Origin: Candidatus Saccharicenans subterraneus
GTDB taxonomy: Bacteria > Acidobacteriota > Aminicenantia > Aminicenantales > Saccharicenantaceae
Direction: 5' to 3'
Assembly: GCA_003426165.1 (NCBI GenBank)
Contig: QUAH01000001.1
Location: forward strand, 124,001-188,000
DNA: 64,000 nucleotides
A model generated the notes under the pieces. It was not told where the DNA came from. It did no database searches and saw nothing but the letters and a program-made list of their open reading frames with translations. The position numbers and the translations under genes were made by a program. Positions 33,394 to 43,482 of this stretch are shown one piece after another (within the stretch, counting starts at the first letter, position 1; each line of letters starts with the position of its first letter).

Positions 33394-36018
33394 TTAATGA
33401 AGCTCCCGCCGGCTTTTTTCCAGTGCGGTCCGTTTCAGACGCAGTTCTTCCAGCCTTTTCCGGTGCTCTTCGACCACCGCGGCCGGGGCCTTGGCCACGA
33501 AGTCCGGGTTGTTGAGGCGCACCTCCAGCCGGTCAATATCGTCCTGGATTTTGCTTAATTCTTTTTCCAGCCTTTCTTTTTCCTGCTCCAGGTCGATGGC
33601 CCTGGCCACCAGCAGGCCGATTTCAGTCGTCCCGGCCAGGCCCTTGAGCAGTTTCTTATCCTGGGGCAGGACTTCCACATACTCAATTTTCTCCACCCCG
33701 GCCAGGAGCTTGATAGCAGCCTGGTAAGGTTCGGCTACCGACCGGCTGTGCTCCCCGCCGGCCAGCCAGAGGTTGACCTTGTCTTTTACCGGGACCCGGT
33801 TTTCGGCCCGGATGGTGCGGACCTCGGAGATGACGTCCTGCAGGAATTTCATGGTGGCCTCGGCCTCGTCATCCAGCCAGGTGGCCGGGAATTCCGGCCA
33901 TTCTGCCTCGAGCAACGAGCGCCCGGTGCCAGGCAGGTGGTGCCAGATTTCTTCGGTGATGTAGGGCATGAACGGATGCAGCAGGCGCAATATTTTTTCC
34001 AGGGTCTCTTCCATCACCGCCCGGGTGTTCCGATTGCCTTCCCGGAGCTCGGGTTTTATGAACTCCAGATACCAGTCGCAGAACTCATGCCAGATGAAGT
34101 GATAGATAGCCTCCGAGGCCTCATAGAATTTGTATTCCCGGAGCGATTCGTCCAGCTGCCGGCCAACGCGGGCCAGCCGGCTCCTGATCCAGCGGTTGGG
34201 CAGGCTGAGCTTATCCGGGTCCGGGGTCAGGGCTTCCTCGTCCAGGTTCATCAGGACAAAGCGCGAAGCGTTCCAGATCTTGTTGGCAAAGGCCCGGTAG
34301 CCGGCCATGCGCTCTTCGGACAGGGCAATATCCATTCCCGGAACGGCCAGGGAGGACAGGGTGAAGCGCAGGGCGTCTGTTCCGTACTTTTCTATCATTT
34401 CCAGGGGGTCGATGATGTTCCCCTCGGATTTGCTCATCTTGCGTCTTTTCATGTCCCGGACCAGGCCGTTGATGAAGACTTCCCTGAAGGGGATGTCCTT
34501 CATGAATTTCAGGCCCATCATGATCATCCGGGCCACCCAGAAAAAGATGATATCAAAACCGGTGGCCATCAGGTCGGTGGGATAGAAGACTTTCAGGTCT
34601 TCGGTCTGCTCCGGCCAGCCCAGGGTGGCGAAGGGCCAGAGAGCCGAGGAGAACCAGGTGTCCAGGACATCCTCGTCCTGCCTGACCGGGCCGCCGCATT
34701 TTTCGCAGGCAGCCGGGTCTTCCATTTCCACCATCAGGTGCTGGCAGTTCTGGCAGTAGTAGGCCGGGATGCGGTGTCCCCACCACAGCTGCCGGGAGAT
34801 GCACCAGTCGTGTATCTTGTACATCCACTCGAAGTAGGTCCTGGTCCAGTTTTCCGGGATGAAGACGATTTTCTTTTCTTCAACCACCCTGATGGCTTCC
34901 CGGGCCAGGGGCTCAATTTTCACGAACCACTGCCAGGACAGGTGGGGCTCAATCACCGTCTTGCAGCGGTAGCAGTGGCCGACGGCGTGGGTGTAATCCT
35001 CGGTCCTGACCAGCAGGCCCAGTTCTTTCAGTTTTTCCACCACCTTCTGGCGGCAGGCAAAGCGGTCCAGGCCCTGGAAATCTTTTCCGGCCGCCTCGGT
35101 CATCCGGCCACTGCCGTCGATCACTATCACCTGTTCCAGGCCATGCTTCTTGCCCAGCTCGAAGTCCACCGGGTCATGAGCCGGGGTAACCTTGACCGCC
35201 CCGGTCCCGAAGTCTTTTTCCACCCGCTCGTCGGTGATGACCGGTATCAGCCGGTTCTGGAGCGGCAGCAGGACCTTTTTACCGTGGTACTTAAGGTATC
35301 TTTCGTCTTCCGGATGGACGGCCACGGCCGTGTCGCCCAGCATGGTTTCCGGCCGGGTGGTGGCCACCACTATCCCGTCGTCGCTTCCCGGGATCGGGTA
35401 CTTGATGTACCAGAGCTTGCCCTGGAGTTCCCGGTGTTCAATTTCTATGTCGGACAGAACGGTCTGGCAGCGCGGGCAGCGGTTGACCAGGTAATAATCG
35501 CGGTAAATCAGGCCTTCCCGGTACAGGGAGACAAAAACGTACTTGACCGCCCGGGAAAAACCCTCATCCATGGTGAAACGTTCCCGGGACCAGTCCAGGG
35601 AGCAGCCGAGTCGCTTGAGCTGGTCGATGATGACCCCGCCGTACTTTTTCTTCCACTCCCAGGCCACCTTCAGGAATTCCTCGCGCCCGATCTTATCCCG
35701 GCTGAGACCCTTCTCGGCCAGGCTCTGCTCAATCACGTTGTGCACGGCGATCGAGGCGTGGTCGGTGCCCGGAAGCCACATGGTGTTATAGCCCTGCATT
35801 CGCTTCCAGCGGACGATGATGTCGGGCAGGGTGAAGCACAGGGCATGCCCCATGTGCAGGACCCCGGTGACGTTGGGCGGGGGCAGAACCATCGAGAATT
35901 TAGGCCGGGGGGAGTGAACGTCGGCTACGAATAACTTTTCATCCAGCCAGAACCTGGACCACCGGTCTTCCACCGGCTTGGGGTCGTAAGCTTTCTCCAG
36001 CAGTTTCTTCTGTCTCAT
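33394..36018 (-). CDS. valS: Valyl-tRNA synthetase
   Basis: An 874-residue class I synthetase. The HIGH motif appears as PPPNVTGVLHMGHAL, the editing (CP1) domain follows, and KMSKS is present (RRKMSKSEGN). The C-terminal coiled-coil arm (about residues 805-870) that holds tRNA is intact. Zinc-type CxxC pairs (CPRC; CQNC with CEKC) are present. Full length. Confidence 0.97.
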   Translation of the reverse strand: MRQKKLLEKAYDPKPVEDRWSRFWLDEKLFVADVHSPRPKFSMVLPPPNVTGVLHMGHALCFTLPDIIVRWKRMQGYNTMWLPGTDHASIAVHNVIEQSLAEKGLSRDKIGREEFLKVAWEWKKKYGGVIIDQLKRLGCSLDWSRERFTMDEGFSRAVKYVFVSLYREGLIYRDYYLVNRCPRCQTVLSDIEIEHRELQGKLWYIKYPIPGSDDGIVVATTRPETMLGDTAVAVHPEDERYLKYHGKKVLLPLQNRLIPVITDERVEKDFGTGAVKVTPAHDPVDFELGKKHGLEQVIVIDGSGRMTEAAGKDFQGLDRFACRQKVVEKLKELGLLVRTEDYTHAVGHCYRCKTVIEPHLSWQWFVKIEPLAREAIRVVEEKKIVFIPENWTRTYFEWMYKIHDWCISRQLWWGHRIPAYYCQNCQHLMVEMEDPAACEKCGGPVRQDEDVLDTWFSSALWPFATLGWPEQTEDLKVFYPTDLMATGFDIIFFWVARMIMMGLKFMKDIPFREVFINGLVRDMKRRKMSKSEGNIIDPLEMIEKYGTDALRFTLSSLAVPGMDIALSEERMAGYRAFANKIWNASRFVLMNLDEEALTPDPDKLSLPNRWIRSRLARVGRQLDESLREYKFYEASEAIYHFIWHEFCDWYLEFIKPELREGNRNTRAVMEETLEKILRLLHPFMPYITEEIWHHLPGTGRSLLEAEWPEFPATWLDDEAEATMKFLQDVISEVRTIRAENRVPVKDKVNLWLAGGEHSRSVAEPYQAAIKLLAGVEKIEYVEVLPQDKKLLKGLAGTTEIGLLVARAIDLEQEKERLEKELSKIQDDIDRLEVRLNNPDFVAKAPAAVVEEHRKRLEELRLKRTALEKSRRELH

Positions 36019-36042
36019 GTTTCTTTCAACCTTTTATTGAAT

Positions 36043-36642
36043 TCAGCGGCCGCTTTGCTGACCGCCCCCGTGTTCCCCGGACTTGGGCTCGGTCGGGCCG
36101 CTCGCCTGAAGGCTGGCCCTTAGCCTTTTTTCCAGTTCCCTTTCGGCCTCCAGGACTTCCTGCTGAACCAGGTGGCGCAATTCCCTGAGAAGGGCCGGGT
36201 TGACCGGGCTGCCGGCGGCCGGCGTTTCTTTGACCGGGCTGTCCGGCAGTTCTTCCGGCAGGGTATCGGGAACCCGCCTTTTCTCCACTGCCTCCCGCAC
36301 GGCCTCGGCCAGGCTCTCGGAATAAAAGGGCTTCAGGAAGACCTTGTCCGGCTTGAGCCATTCCCGGCAGTCGCGGGGCATGGGCTCAAAGGTGCCGGCC
36401 AGCAGAAAGACCGGGATCCGGTTGCTGGCTGCCAGCCGGGCCTGCAGCGGCATCAGGCTGTCAGTGGTTTCGAGCAGCGAAGACCCGATAATCAGGGCCT
36501 CCGGATTTACCGTTTCCAGTAGCTGGTTCAGCTCGTCGAGGTTACCGGCCAGGTGCAACCTGAAGGTCTCCTCCGAAAAAATGGACTGGCAGAGCCGGCG
36601 GATGGCCGGGCTGCTGTCGGCGACTATCAGGTTGTAGGCCAC
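36043..36642 (-). CDS. Degenerate receiver-domain protein
   Basis: A 199-residue protein whose first 120 residues fold like a CheY receiver: beta1 NLIVADSSPAIRRL and the conserved Lys of FLKPF. The phospho-acceptor Asp after beta3 is missing (ALIIGSSLLE), so it cannot be phosphorylated in the usual way. Residues 135-199 are a charged coiled-coil and Gly/Gln tail. The start is a GTG (36642). Perhaps a protein-interaction module; the partner is unknown. Confidence 0.7.
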   Translation of the reverse strand: MAYNLIVADSSPAIRRLCQSIFSEETFRLHLAGNLDELNQLLETVNPEALIIGSSLLETTDSLMPLQARLAASNRIPVFLLAGTFEPMPRDCREWLKPDKVFLKPFYSESLAEAVREAVEKRRVPDTLPEELPDSPVKETPAAGSPVNPALLRELRHLVQQEVLEAERELEKRLRASLQASGPTEPKSGEHGGGQQSGR

Positions 36643-36729
36643 CTTGAACCTCGATTCTCAGGCTGTAAACCTTCTGAAAACAGATAATTTAATCTACATT
36701 TTTAGGCTTTTTCTGTCAATCAGGGCGGA

Positions 36730-39700
36730 TTAATATTCGACCAGAACCGAGCCCGGGCCGAACAGCTCTTCCATTCTCTCGATAAATTCTTCTGAAGGCC
36801 TGACGCTCTGGGCTTCGGCCGATTGTACCAGGCAGCAGGTGGAGCTGTTTTCCAGCTGCAGGTAGAGCGGGCAATCGCCGGGGAAAGACTCCAGGATGTC
36901 CTTCATCCGGAGTATAAAGTCCTCATCGAGAGAATCCAGCTGAACCCTGACGACGGTCTTCCGGGCCAGCTTTTCCAGGGCTTCGGTGAGCGGCATTATC
37001 TGAGAGGCCAGAATTTTTCTGGCTTCAAAATTGTCGGTGGCCATCCTTCCCTTCAGCCAGATGAGCTGCCCTTCCTTGAGATAGGGATTGAACTTGTTAT
37101 AAGCCTCGGGAAAGACCGTTACGTCCACCTGCCCGCTCAGGTCTTCCAGGACAAAGGAGGCCATCCGTTCTTCTTTCCTGGTCTTGAGCAGTTTGACCGA
37201 GATGATTATTCCGCACAGCCTGACCTCCCGGTCGAAATCCTCTTCCGGGTCCAGGGCTTCCACCGAGTGGCTGACCAGGTTGGCCAGCCGCTTCCGGTAG
37301 CGGGCCAGGGGATGGCTGGAGAGGTAAGTTCCCAGGACTTCCTTTTCATAGGTCAGAAGGGTTTCTTCATTCCACTCGTTCAGGGCCAGGACCTCGGGCG
37401 GGAAGTCGGGACGGCGGACGCATTCGTCGCCGAAAAGGGAAATGGACTTTTCCTCGCGGGCTTTTTGCCTCTGGTGCCCGTATTCAATCAGGACGTCAAT
37501 CAACTGGAAAAGCTGTGACCTCTTCCAGCCCAGGGAATCCAGGGCCCCGGCCTTGACCAGGCTTTCCAGGGCCTTGCGGTTAAGGATTCGGGAGTCGTAC
37601 TCGTCGAACAGGTCAAACAGGTTCTTAAAACCGCCCTTTTTCTCCCTGAGGGCGATCAGTTCCTGGATGGTATTCTCGCCCACGTTCTTGATGGCCGCGA
37701 GGCCGATCCGGATCTGCTGGCCTTCGACCGAGAAGTGGTAAGAGCTTCGGTTGATGTCCGGGGGCAGGATGGGGATGCCCAGCTCGCGGCATTCGTTGAG
37801 GTACTTGACCATCTGGGAGGTGTCGCCCTTTTCGGCTTCCGAGGTCAGCAGGGCGGCCAGGAAGTGAACCGGGTAATGGGCCTTGAGGTAAGCGGTCTGG
37901 TAGGCCAGGTAGGCGTAGGCAGCGCTGTGGGACTTGTTGAAGCCGTACTCGGCGAACTGCACGATCTGGTCAAAAATCTTTTCCGCCCTGGACTGGTGGA
38001 TACCGTTCTTCTTGCAGCCCTGGATGAATTTTTCCCGCTGGGCCTTCATCATTTCTTTTATTTTCTTGCCCATGGCTTTGCGCAGCAGGTCGGCCTCGGC
38101 CATGGTGAACCCGGCCAGGACGGTGGCCAGCCGCATCACCTGTTCCTGGTAGACGATGATGCCTCGGGTCTCTTTAAGGATTGGCTCCAGCTGGGGGACC
38201 TCGTAGGACACCTTTTCCGGGTGGTGCTTGCGCTGGACGAACTCGGCGGTCATGCCGCTTTTCAGCGGGCCCGGCCGGTAGAGGGCGTTCAGGGCGATCA
38301 GGTCGCGGAATTCTTCCGGCTTGAAGTTGCGCAACAGGTCCTTCATCCCGTAGCTTTCAAACTGGAAGACCCCGTTGGTCCGGCCCTGCTTGAAGACCTC
38401 GAAGGTGGCCGGGTCATCCAGTGGTATCTTATCCAGGTCCGGCTTCTGGCCGGTGTCTTTTTCTATGAGGTCGAGGGCGTCGGTGATGACCGTCAGGTTG
38501 CGCAGGCCCAGGATGTCCATTTTGAGCAGGCCGATGGCCTCGATGTCGCCCATGGGGAACTGGGTGGTGATTTCACCCTTGTTTGATTGGTAGAGCGGGA
38601 TGAATTCCACCAGCGGCCGGGGAGTGATGACTATTCCGGCGGCATGAATGGAAGGGTGCCGGACCTGCCCCTCGAGCTTGCGGGCTATGTCCAGCAGCCG
38701 GGCGATCCTTTCGTTCTTCTGGTATAAGTCCTTGAGTTCGGGCACGCTCTTGAGTGCCCCTTCTATGCTGGCGTCCGGTCCCTGAGCCGGGATGAGCTTG
38801 GCCACCCGGTCCACCTCGTTCAGGGGGATTTCCATCACCCGGCCGGCATCCCTGATGGCCTGGCGGGCGGCCATCGTTCCGAAGGTGATGATCTGGCAGA
38901 CGTTTTCCTGCCCGTATTTCTCGGTCACGTAATCGATGACTTCCTGGCGGCGTCGGCCACAGAAGTCAATGTCGATGTCGGGCAGGCTGATTCTCTCGGG
39001 GTTGAGGAAGCGCTCGAACAGCAGGTCGTACTCTATGGGGTCAATCTGGGTGATGCCCAGGCAGTAGGCGATGAGGCTGCCGGCGGCCGAACCACGCCCG
39101 GGCCCAACGGGTATGCCCTTTTTCCGGGCAGCGCTGATCAGGTCCCAGACCACCAGGAAGTAGCCTTCAAACCCCATCTGCTCGATGAGCTTGATTTCCC
39201 GGTCCAGGCGAAGCTGGTATTCTTCCAGCGTATGCGGGTTGACCCCCCGGCTGATCTTCTCCTCGATGCCGGGCAGTCGCTGCTCGAAGCCCCGGCGCAC
39301 CACCTCTTCAAAGTAATCGCGCAGGTTCTGCTGGCCGGGAGCCTGGAAGTTGGGCAGGAAGTGCCCGGTCAGCGGAAACTCAAAGTTGCAGCGGGCGGCC
39401 AGGTGCCGGGTATTGCTCAGGGCCTCGGGGTAATCCCGGAACAGCTCCCGCATCTCTTCTGTGGACTTCAGGTAAAACTGGTCGCTGGAGAAATGCATCC
39501 GGTCGGTGTCGGAGAGTTTTTTCCCGGTCTGGATGCACAGCAGGACATCCTGGATCTGGGCGTCTTCCTTTTTGAGGAAATGAACGTCGTTGGTGGCCAC
39601 CAGGGGCAGGCCCAGTTTTTTGGAAAGGGCCACGATCCCGGGAATTATTTTCTTCTGCTCGGGCAGGCCGTGGTCCTGGAGTTCCAGGTAGAAGTTTTCT

Positions 39701-40212
39701 TCACCGAAGATTTCCAGGTATTCCCGGGCGGCCTGCTCGGCCCGGTCTTCCATCTCCTTGACCAGGTAATCGTTGACCTCGCCCTTCAGGCAGCTGGACA
39801 GGGCGATCAGGCCGGCCGAGCACTCTCTGAGGATTTCTTTGTCTATGCGTGGCCGGTAGTAGAAGCCTTCAAGGTAGGCAGAGGTCAGCAGCCGGCACAG
39901 GTTGCGGTAGCCCTTTTCATCTTTAACCAGCAGGAGCAGGTGGTAGTTATTGGTTTCATCCCCGTTGCCGGGCTTCTTATCGAACCTGGACCGGGGAGCC
40001 ACGTAGACCTCGCAGCCGATGATGGGCTTGAGGCCCTGTTTCTTGGCGGCCTTGAAAAACTCAACCGCTCCAAAAATGTTCCCGTGGTCGGTCAGGGCCA
40101 CGGCCGGCATGTTGTATTTTGAGACCGTCTCCACCAGGTCGGTGAGGCGCAGACAGCCATCGAGGATGCTGTACTCGCTGTGAACGTGGAGGTGAATGAA
40201 AGCATTATCCAT
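36730..40212 (-). CDS. dnaE: DNA polymerase III alpha subunit
   Basis: An 1160-residue DnaE-type replicative polymerase. The N-terminal PHP domain has intact metal residues (HLHVHSEYSILDG, LTDHGN). The catalytic Asp pair lies in PDIDIDFCGRRR. Helix-hairpin-helix, OB (QVDVTVFPEAY) and C-terminal domains follow. The full PHP metal set suggests possible proofreading activity in cis, as in some bacteria. It stands alone between guaA and the receiver-like gene. Confidence 0.97.
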   Translation of the reverse strand: MDNAFIHLHVHSEYSILDGCLRLTDLVETVSKYNMPAVALTDHGNIFGAVEFFKAAKKQGLKPIIGCEVYVAPRSRFDKKPGNGDETNNYHLLLLVKDEKGYRNLCRLLTSAYLEGFYYRPRIDKEILRECSAGLIALSSCLKGEVNDYLVKEMEDRAEQAAREYLEIFGEENFYLELQDHGLPEQKKIIPGIVALSKKLGLPLVATNDVHFLKKEDAQIQDVLLCIQTGKKLSDTDRMHFSSDQFYLKSTEEMRELFRDYPEALSNTRHLAARCNFEFPLTGHFLPNFQAPGQQNLRDYFEEVVRRGFEQRLPGIEEKISRGVNPHTLEEYQLRLDREIKLIEQMGFEGYFLVVWDLISAARKKGIPVGPGRGSAAGSLIAYCLGITQIDPIEYDLLFERFLNPERISLPDIDIDFCGRRRQEVIDYVTEKYGQENVCQIITFGTMAARQAIRDAGRVMEIPLNEVDRVAKLIPAQGPDASIEGALKSVPELKDLYQKNERIARLLDIARKLEGQVRHPSIHAAGIVITPRPLVEFIPLYQSNKGEITTQFPMGDIEAIGLLKMDILGLRNLTVITDALDLIEKDTGQKPDLDKIPLDDPATFEVFKQGRTNGVFQFESYGMKDLLRNFKPEEFRDLIALNALYRPGPLKSGMTAEFVQRKHHPEKVSYEVPQLEPILKETRGIIVYQEQVMRLATVLAGFTMAEADLLRKAMGKKIKEMMKAQREKFIQGCKKNGIHQSRAEKIFDQIVQFAEYGFNKSHSAAYAYLAYQTAYLKAHYPVHFLAALLTSEAEKGDTSQMVKYLNECRELGIPILPPDINRSSYHFSVEGQQIRIGLAAIKNVGENTIQELIALREKKGGFKNLFDLFDEYDSRILNRKALESLVKAGALDSLGWKRSQLFQLIDVLIEYGHQRQKAREEKSISLFGDECVRRPDFPPEVLALNEWNEETLLTYEKEVLGTYLSSHPLARYRKRLANLVSHSVEALDPEEDFDREVRLCGIIISVKLLKTRKEERMASFVLEDLSGQVDVTVFPEAYNKFNPYLKEGQLIWLKGRMATDNFEARKILASQIMPLTEALEKLARKTVVRVQLDSLDEDFILRMKDILESFPGDCPLYLQLENSSTCCLVQSAEAQSVRPSEEFIERMEELFGPGSVLVEY

Positions 40213-40245
40213 AATTACGACCCTTCCCGAGCAACCGGAAGCAGG

Positions 40246-41778
40246 CTATTCCCATTCGATGGTTCCGGGCGGTTTTGAGGTGATATCGTAAACCACCCGG
40301 TTAACTCCGTCAACCTCGTTGACGATTCTGGTCGAGATTCTTTTAAGCAATTGGGGTGAAGCCTGATACCAGTTGGCAGTCATGCCGTCGGTGCTCTGAA
40401 CCAGGCGGATGGCCACCACCTGCTGGTACGTCCTCTGGTCGCCCATCACCCCGACCGAGCGCACTGGAAGAAGAACAGCAAAGGCCTGCCATAACTTGTT
40501 GTAAATTTTTGCTTTGCGGACTTCTTCGAGCAGAATGGCATCGGCTTCCCTTAGGATCCGCAGGTTTTCTCGGGTGACTTCTCCGACGATGCGCACGGCC
40601 AGCCCGGGACCGGGGAAAGGATGCTGATGGATGAACTCGCGGCTTACCCCCAGTTCCAGGGCCAGGGCCCGCACCTCGTCCTTGAACAGCTCGCGCAGGG
40701 GCTCGACCAGCTGGAAGTTAAATTTCTCCGGCAGTCCGCCAACGTTGTGGTGCGATTTAATCGTGTGGGAGGGCCCTTTAACCGAGGTGCTCTCGATAAC
40801 ATCGGGATAGATGGTGCCCTGGGCCAGGAATTTTGCCTGGCCGAGTTTACGGGCTTGCTCTTCGAATATTTCTATAAAAACCTGTCCGATTATCTTCCGC
40901 TTCTTCTCGGGTGAAGTGACTCCTTTTAACCTTTCCAGGAAGATATCCTCAGCCTGAACACCGGCCACCTGAAGGGAGAATTTTTTCCTGAAGACATCGA
41001 GGAGAGTCTCGTACTCGCCCTTGCGCAGCAGGCCGTTATTGACGAATACGCAGTGGAGCTGCCTGCCGACCGCTTTCTGGATGATCAGGGAAGCTACCAG
41101 GGAGTCTATGCCGCCGCTCAACCCGCAGATGACCTTCTCCGTGCCCACGAGCTGCCTGATTTCTCTGACCTTGTCATGGATGAAAGAGCTCATGTTCCAG
41201 TCGGCCTTAAGACCGGCCAGCCGGAAGAGAAAGTTGGCCAGGATCTTCTTGCCTTCCTGGGTGTGGGCCACTTCAGGGTGAAATTGAACGCCATAAATCC
41301 GGCGCTCCCGGTGTTCAATTGCGGCGGCCTTGGAGTTGGCCGTCCTGGCGGTTATAACAAACCCTTCGGGAATGGCTTCCAGCCGGTCGCCATGGCTCAT
41401 CCAGACCTGGGTTTTTTCCTTGAGGCCATGGAGAAGACCTGATCTATCAATTATATTGAGGGCGGCAAAACCATATTCACGTTCGGGCGCCTTCTGCACC
41501 TGTCCGCCCAGGTGGTGGGCTATGAGCTGAAGGCCATAGCAGATGCCGAGTATCGGAATTCCGAGGTTAAAGATTTCCGGGTCGGGATGGGGAGAATCCG
41601 GTTCGTAAACGCTCTGCGGGCCACCGGAGAAAATTATGGCTCCAGGGTCAAGATCTTTAATTTTTCTCAGCTGGATGTTGAAGGGATGAATTTCTGAATA
41701 CACCCCGAGCTCGCGCACCTTCCGGGCGATGAGCTGGGTATACTGCGACCCGAAATCAAGGATGAGGGCTTTATTCAT
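40246..41778 (-). CDS. guaA: GMP synthase (glutamine-hydrolysing)
   Basis: A 510-residue enzyme converting XMP to GMP. The class I glutamine amidotransferase domain has its catalytic Cys in GICYGLQL and the His/Glu of VQFHPEVAH. The ATP-pyrophosphatase domain has the [14 protein letters not shown]-loop, and the C-terminal dimerisation domain ends PGTIEWE. Full length. Confidence 0.97.
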   Translation of the reverse strand: MNKALILDFGSQYTQLIARKVRELGVYSEIHPFNIQLRKIKDLDPGAIIFSGGPQSVYEPDSPHPDPEIFNLGIPILGICYGLQLIAHHLGGQVQKAPEREYGFAALNIIDRSGLLHGLKEKTQVWMSHGDRLEAIPEGFVITARTANSKAAAIEHRERRIYGVQFHPEVAHTQEGKKILANFLFRLAGLKADWNMSSFIHDKVREIRQLVGTEKVICGLSGGIDSLVASLIIQKAVGRQLHCVFVNNGLLRKGEYETLLDVFRKKFSLQVAGVQAEDIFLERLKGVTSPEKKRKIIGQVFIEIFEEQARKLGQAKFLAQGTIYPDVIESTSVKGPSHTIKSHHNVGGLPEKFNFQLVEPLRELFKDEVRALALELGVSREFIHQHPFPGPGLAVRIVGEVTRENLRILREADAILLEEVRKAKIYNKLWQAFAVLLPVRSVGVMGDQRTYQQVVAIRLVQSTDGMTANWYQASPQLLKRISTRIVNEVDGVNRVVYDITSKPPGTIEWE

Positions 41779-41931
41779 AGACAGATTTTAGCAGAGGGAG
41801 TAAGGCGTTTCAACGCCGGGCTGAAGTCAGGACGCTACCAGATGGGTATTTAAAGCTGAAAATTATGTCCCTGCTAACTGAAAGTCCCCTCTTGACATTT
41901 TTTAACCTATAGAAGTAACGCAGTCGGCAAG

Positions 41932-42420
41932 ATGGCAAAATTAAGGGTACAAAGAAATGGGGATAAGAAGAAGAATATTTCAAAAATCGAAACGGCCTTC
42001 CTCTTAATCGCAATATTTACCATCTTGACCTCGACATACCTATTTTATCATAAAGGGAAGGGCTCTGGTTGTAAGAATAGCATTTCAAAGATTATTAGAA
42101 AAAAACCGGAATATTATAATAATTCAGCCATTTATTTAATTTATTACTTGAATATGACCTGCCGTCCTTTGGTGGATTATGAAACGATAAGAACGTATCC
42201 TGATTTAAGGATAATATTTTTATTCACCCCCGATCACAGCGATGCTGACATTCAAAATTTCAAAAGAGTATTTAATATTGACGGACCGGTTGATATAGGA
42301 CGAATGGACGATGAATGGTATTCTGCCTACTTAAAATGCAATAAGAATACGTGGAATGTTAATCTGAATTTCTTTATATTTGTCATTAATGGCCAAATTG
42401 TTAACATAAAGGGTTTTTGA
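41932..42420 (+). CDS. Membrane-anchored protein, possible thioredoxin fold
   Basis: A 162-residue protein with a basic N-terminus and one transmembrane helix (about residues 20-41), the rest probably outside the membrane. Residues about 65-162 show strands RIIFLFTP and NFFIFVINGQIVNI, an order like the end of a thioredoxin or TlpA-like domain. The usual CxxC would be the single Cys of TCRPLVDY, so any redox role is uncertain. It is AT-rich with no clear Shine-Dalgarno and is followed at once by the propeller gene (TGA-ATG). Confidence 0.5.
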   Translation: MAKLRVQRNGDKKKNISKIETAFLLIAIFTILTSTYLFYHKGKGSGCKNSISKIIRKKPEYYNNSAIYLIYYLNMTCRPLVDYETIRTYPDLRIIFLFTPDHSDADIQNFKRVFNIDGPVDIGRMDDEWYSAYLKCNKNTWNVNLNFFIFVINGQIVNIKGF

Positions 42421-43482
42421 ATGAAAAAATTATCTGTAATCGGGATTTGCATTTTGACCCCTTTGTTTTTATGGTCGAATGAGTCTAAAAAGATAGAAGT
42501 TGCAACAGCCAAATTGACTGCTCATTTTCCCCAACAGAGCATTTATTTTAAGACACTTCCTAAGATTGCCGTGGATAAAGAAGGCTTAATTTATGCGGTG
42601 GATAATAGAGAACATACGGTATTTAAATTCAATAGAGATGGAGAGCTATTGGCTAACTTTGGAAGGTGGGGCCAGGGGCCGGGAGAATTACAGTGGCCGG
42701 CTAATATTTCCGTTGATAAGAGCACAGGCCTGATATTTGTAAAAGATAATTCAGGAATAGTTATGTATGATCCGCAGGGAAGTTTCATCCGGAGGGTTAG
42801 GACGTTCACCGGAATTCTTAATTTTGATGCCGCCCACGGAAGGATAGCGGTGTTGGAACCAATTCCAGGGAAACAAGACCTGATAGGGCTTTATGATTAT
42901 CAGGGTCAAAGAATTAACTCAATCGGCCAGAAATATGATTTGGATTATTCGTTAAGCAAAGAAATTGCGCCTGGTTTGCTGGACCGCATTGCGAATGATG
43001 GAGCTGCATTATTTGATGGAAACTATGTTTATTATGTTTCTTATTTATTTGGAGAAATAAGAGTATATGATCTCTCTGGCTTGCTAATATTGGAAAAAAA
43101 GTTATCCGGACCGGGGAATCTTGAAAAATATCGGGAGCAATACAGAAAAATATTCTTTGAAAAGGGAGTAAAGAAGAATAGCGACGGCACTGTTACGAAT
43201 TGGAGGATTTTCGGTGATGCCTGTCTTGACAGAGGCTATTTATATCTTTTAATGTTAGGATATGTAACCGGCGACGTGTATGAAGTTCTGGTGGTCGACA
43301 AAAAATCCCTAGAGATAAGAGAAAGAATAATTCTGCCTGATAGTATTTATCCTGAAATGGTTAGGGCAATGCCCTCTAATGAAAAAAATAGCATTTCATT
43401 TGCCGTTTCTTTTCAAAGCAAAACCAATGGGGCTTTTATGGTAGGGATATTTCAAAAGTATAAAAAGGAGGGTTTAAGATGA
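42421..43482 (+). CDS. Secreted NHL-type six-bladed beta-propeller protein
   Basis: A 353-residue protein with a signal peptide (residues 1-19). Repeats of NHL/propeller type follow: IAVDKEGLIYAVDNREHTVF, the loop FGRWGQGPGELQWPANISVD, then weaker blades to the end. Such propellers bind proteins or glycans outside the cytoplasm. It starts directly after the previous stop and overlaps the next gene by 4 bases, so the three genes form one tight unit. AT-rich, unlike the surrounding genes. Confidence 0.75.
   Translation: MKKLSVIGICILTPLFLWSNESKKIEVATAKLTAHFPQQSIYFKTLPKIAVDKEGLIYAVDNREHTVFKFNRDGELLANFGRWGQGPGELQWPANISVDKSTGLIFVKDNSGIVMYDPQGSFIRRVRTFTGILNFDAAHGRIAVLEPIPGKQDLIGLYDYQGQRINSIGQKYDLDYSLSKEIAPGLLDRIANDGAALFDGNYVYYVSYLFGEIRVYDLSGLLILEKKLSGPGNLEKYREQYRKIFFEKGVKKNSDGTVTNWRIFGDACLDRGYLYLLMLGYVTGDVYEVLVVDKKSLEIRERIILPDSIYPEMVRAMPSNEKNSISFAVSFQSKTNGAFMVGIFQKYKKEGLR

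Noticed and set aside
33748-35934. A 728-codon open frame on the plus strand
   Set aside because: It is antisense to valS and shows no domain.
41893-41906. TTGACA before the AT-rich cassette as a promoter
   Set aside because: The only TATA-like hexamer (TATAGA) is just 10 bases away, too near for a normal promoter.
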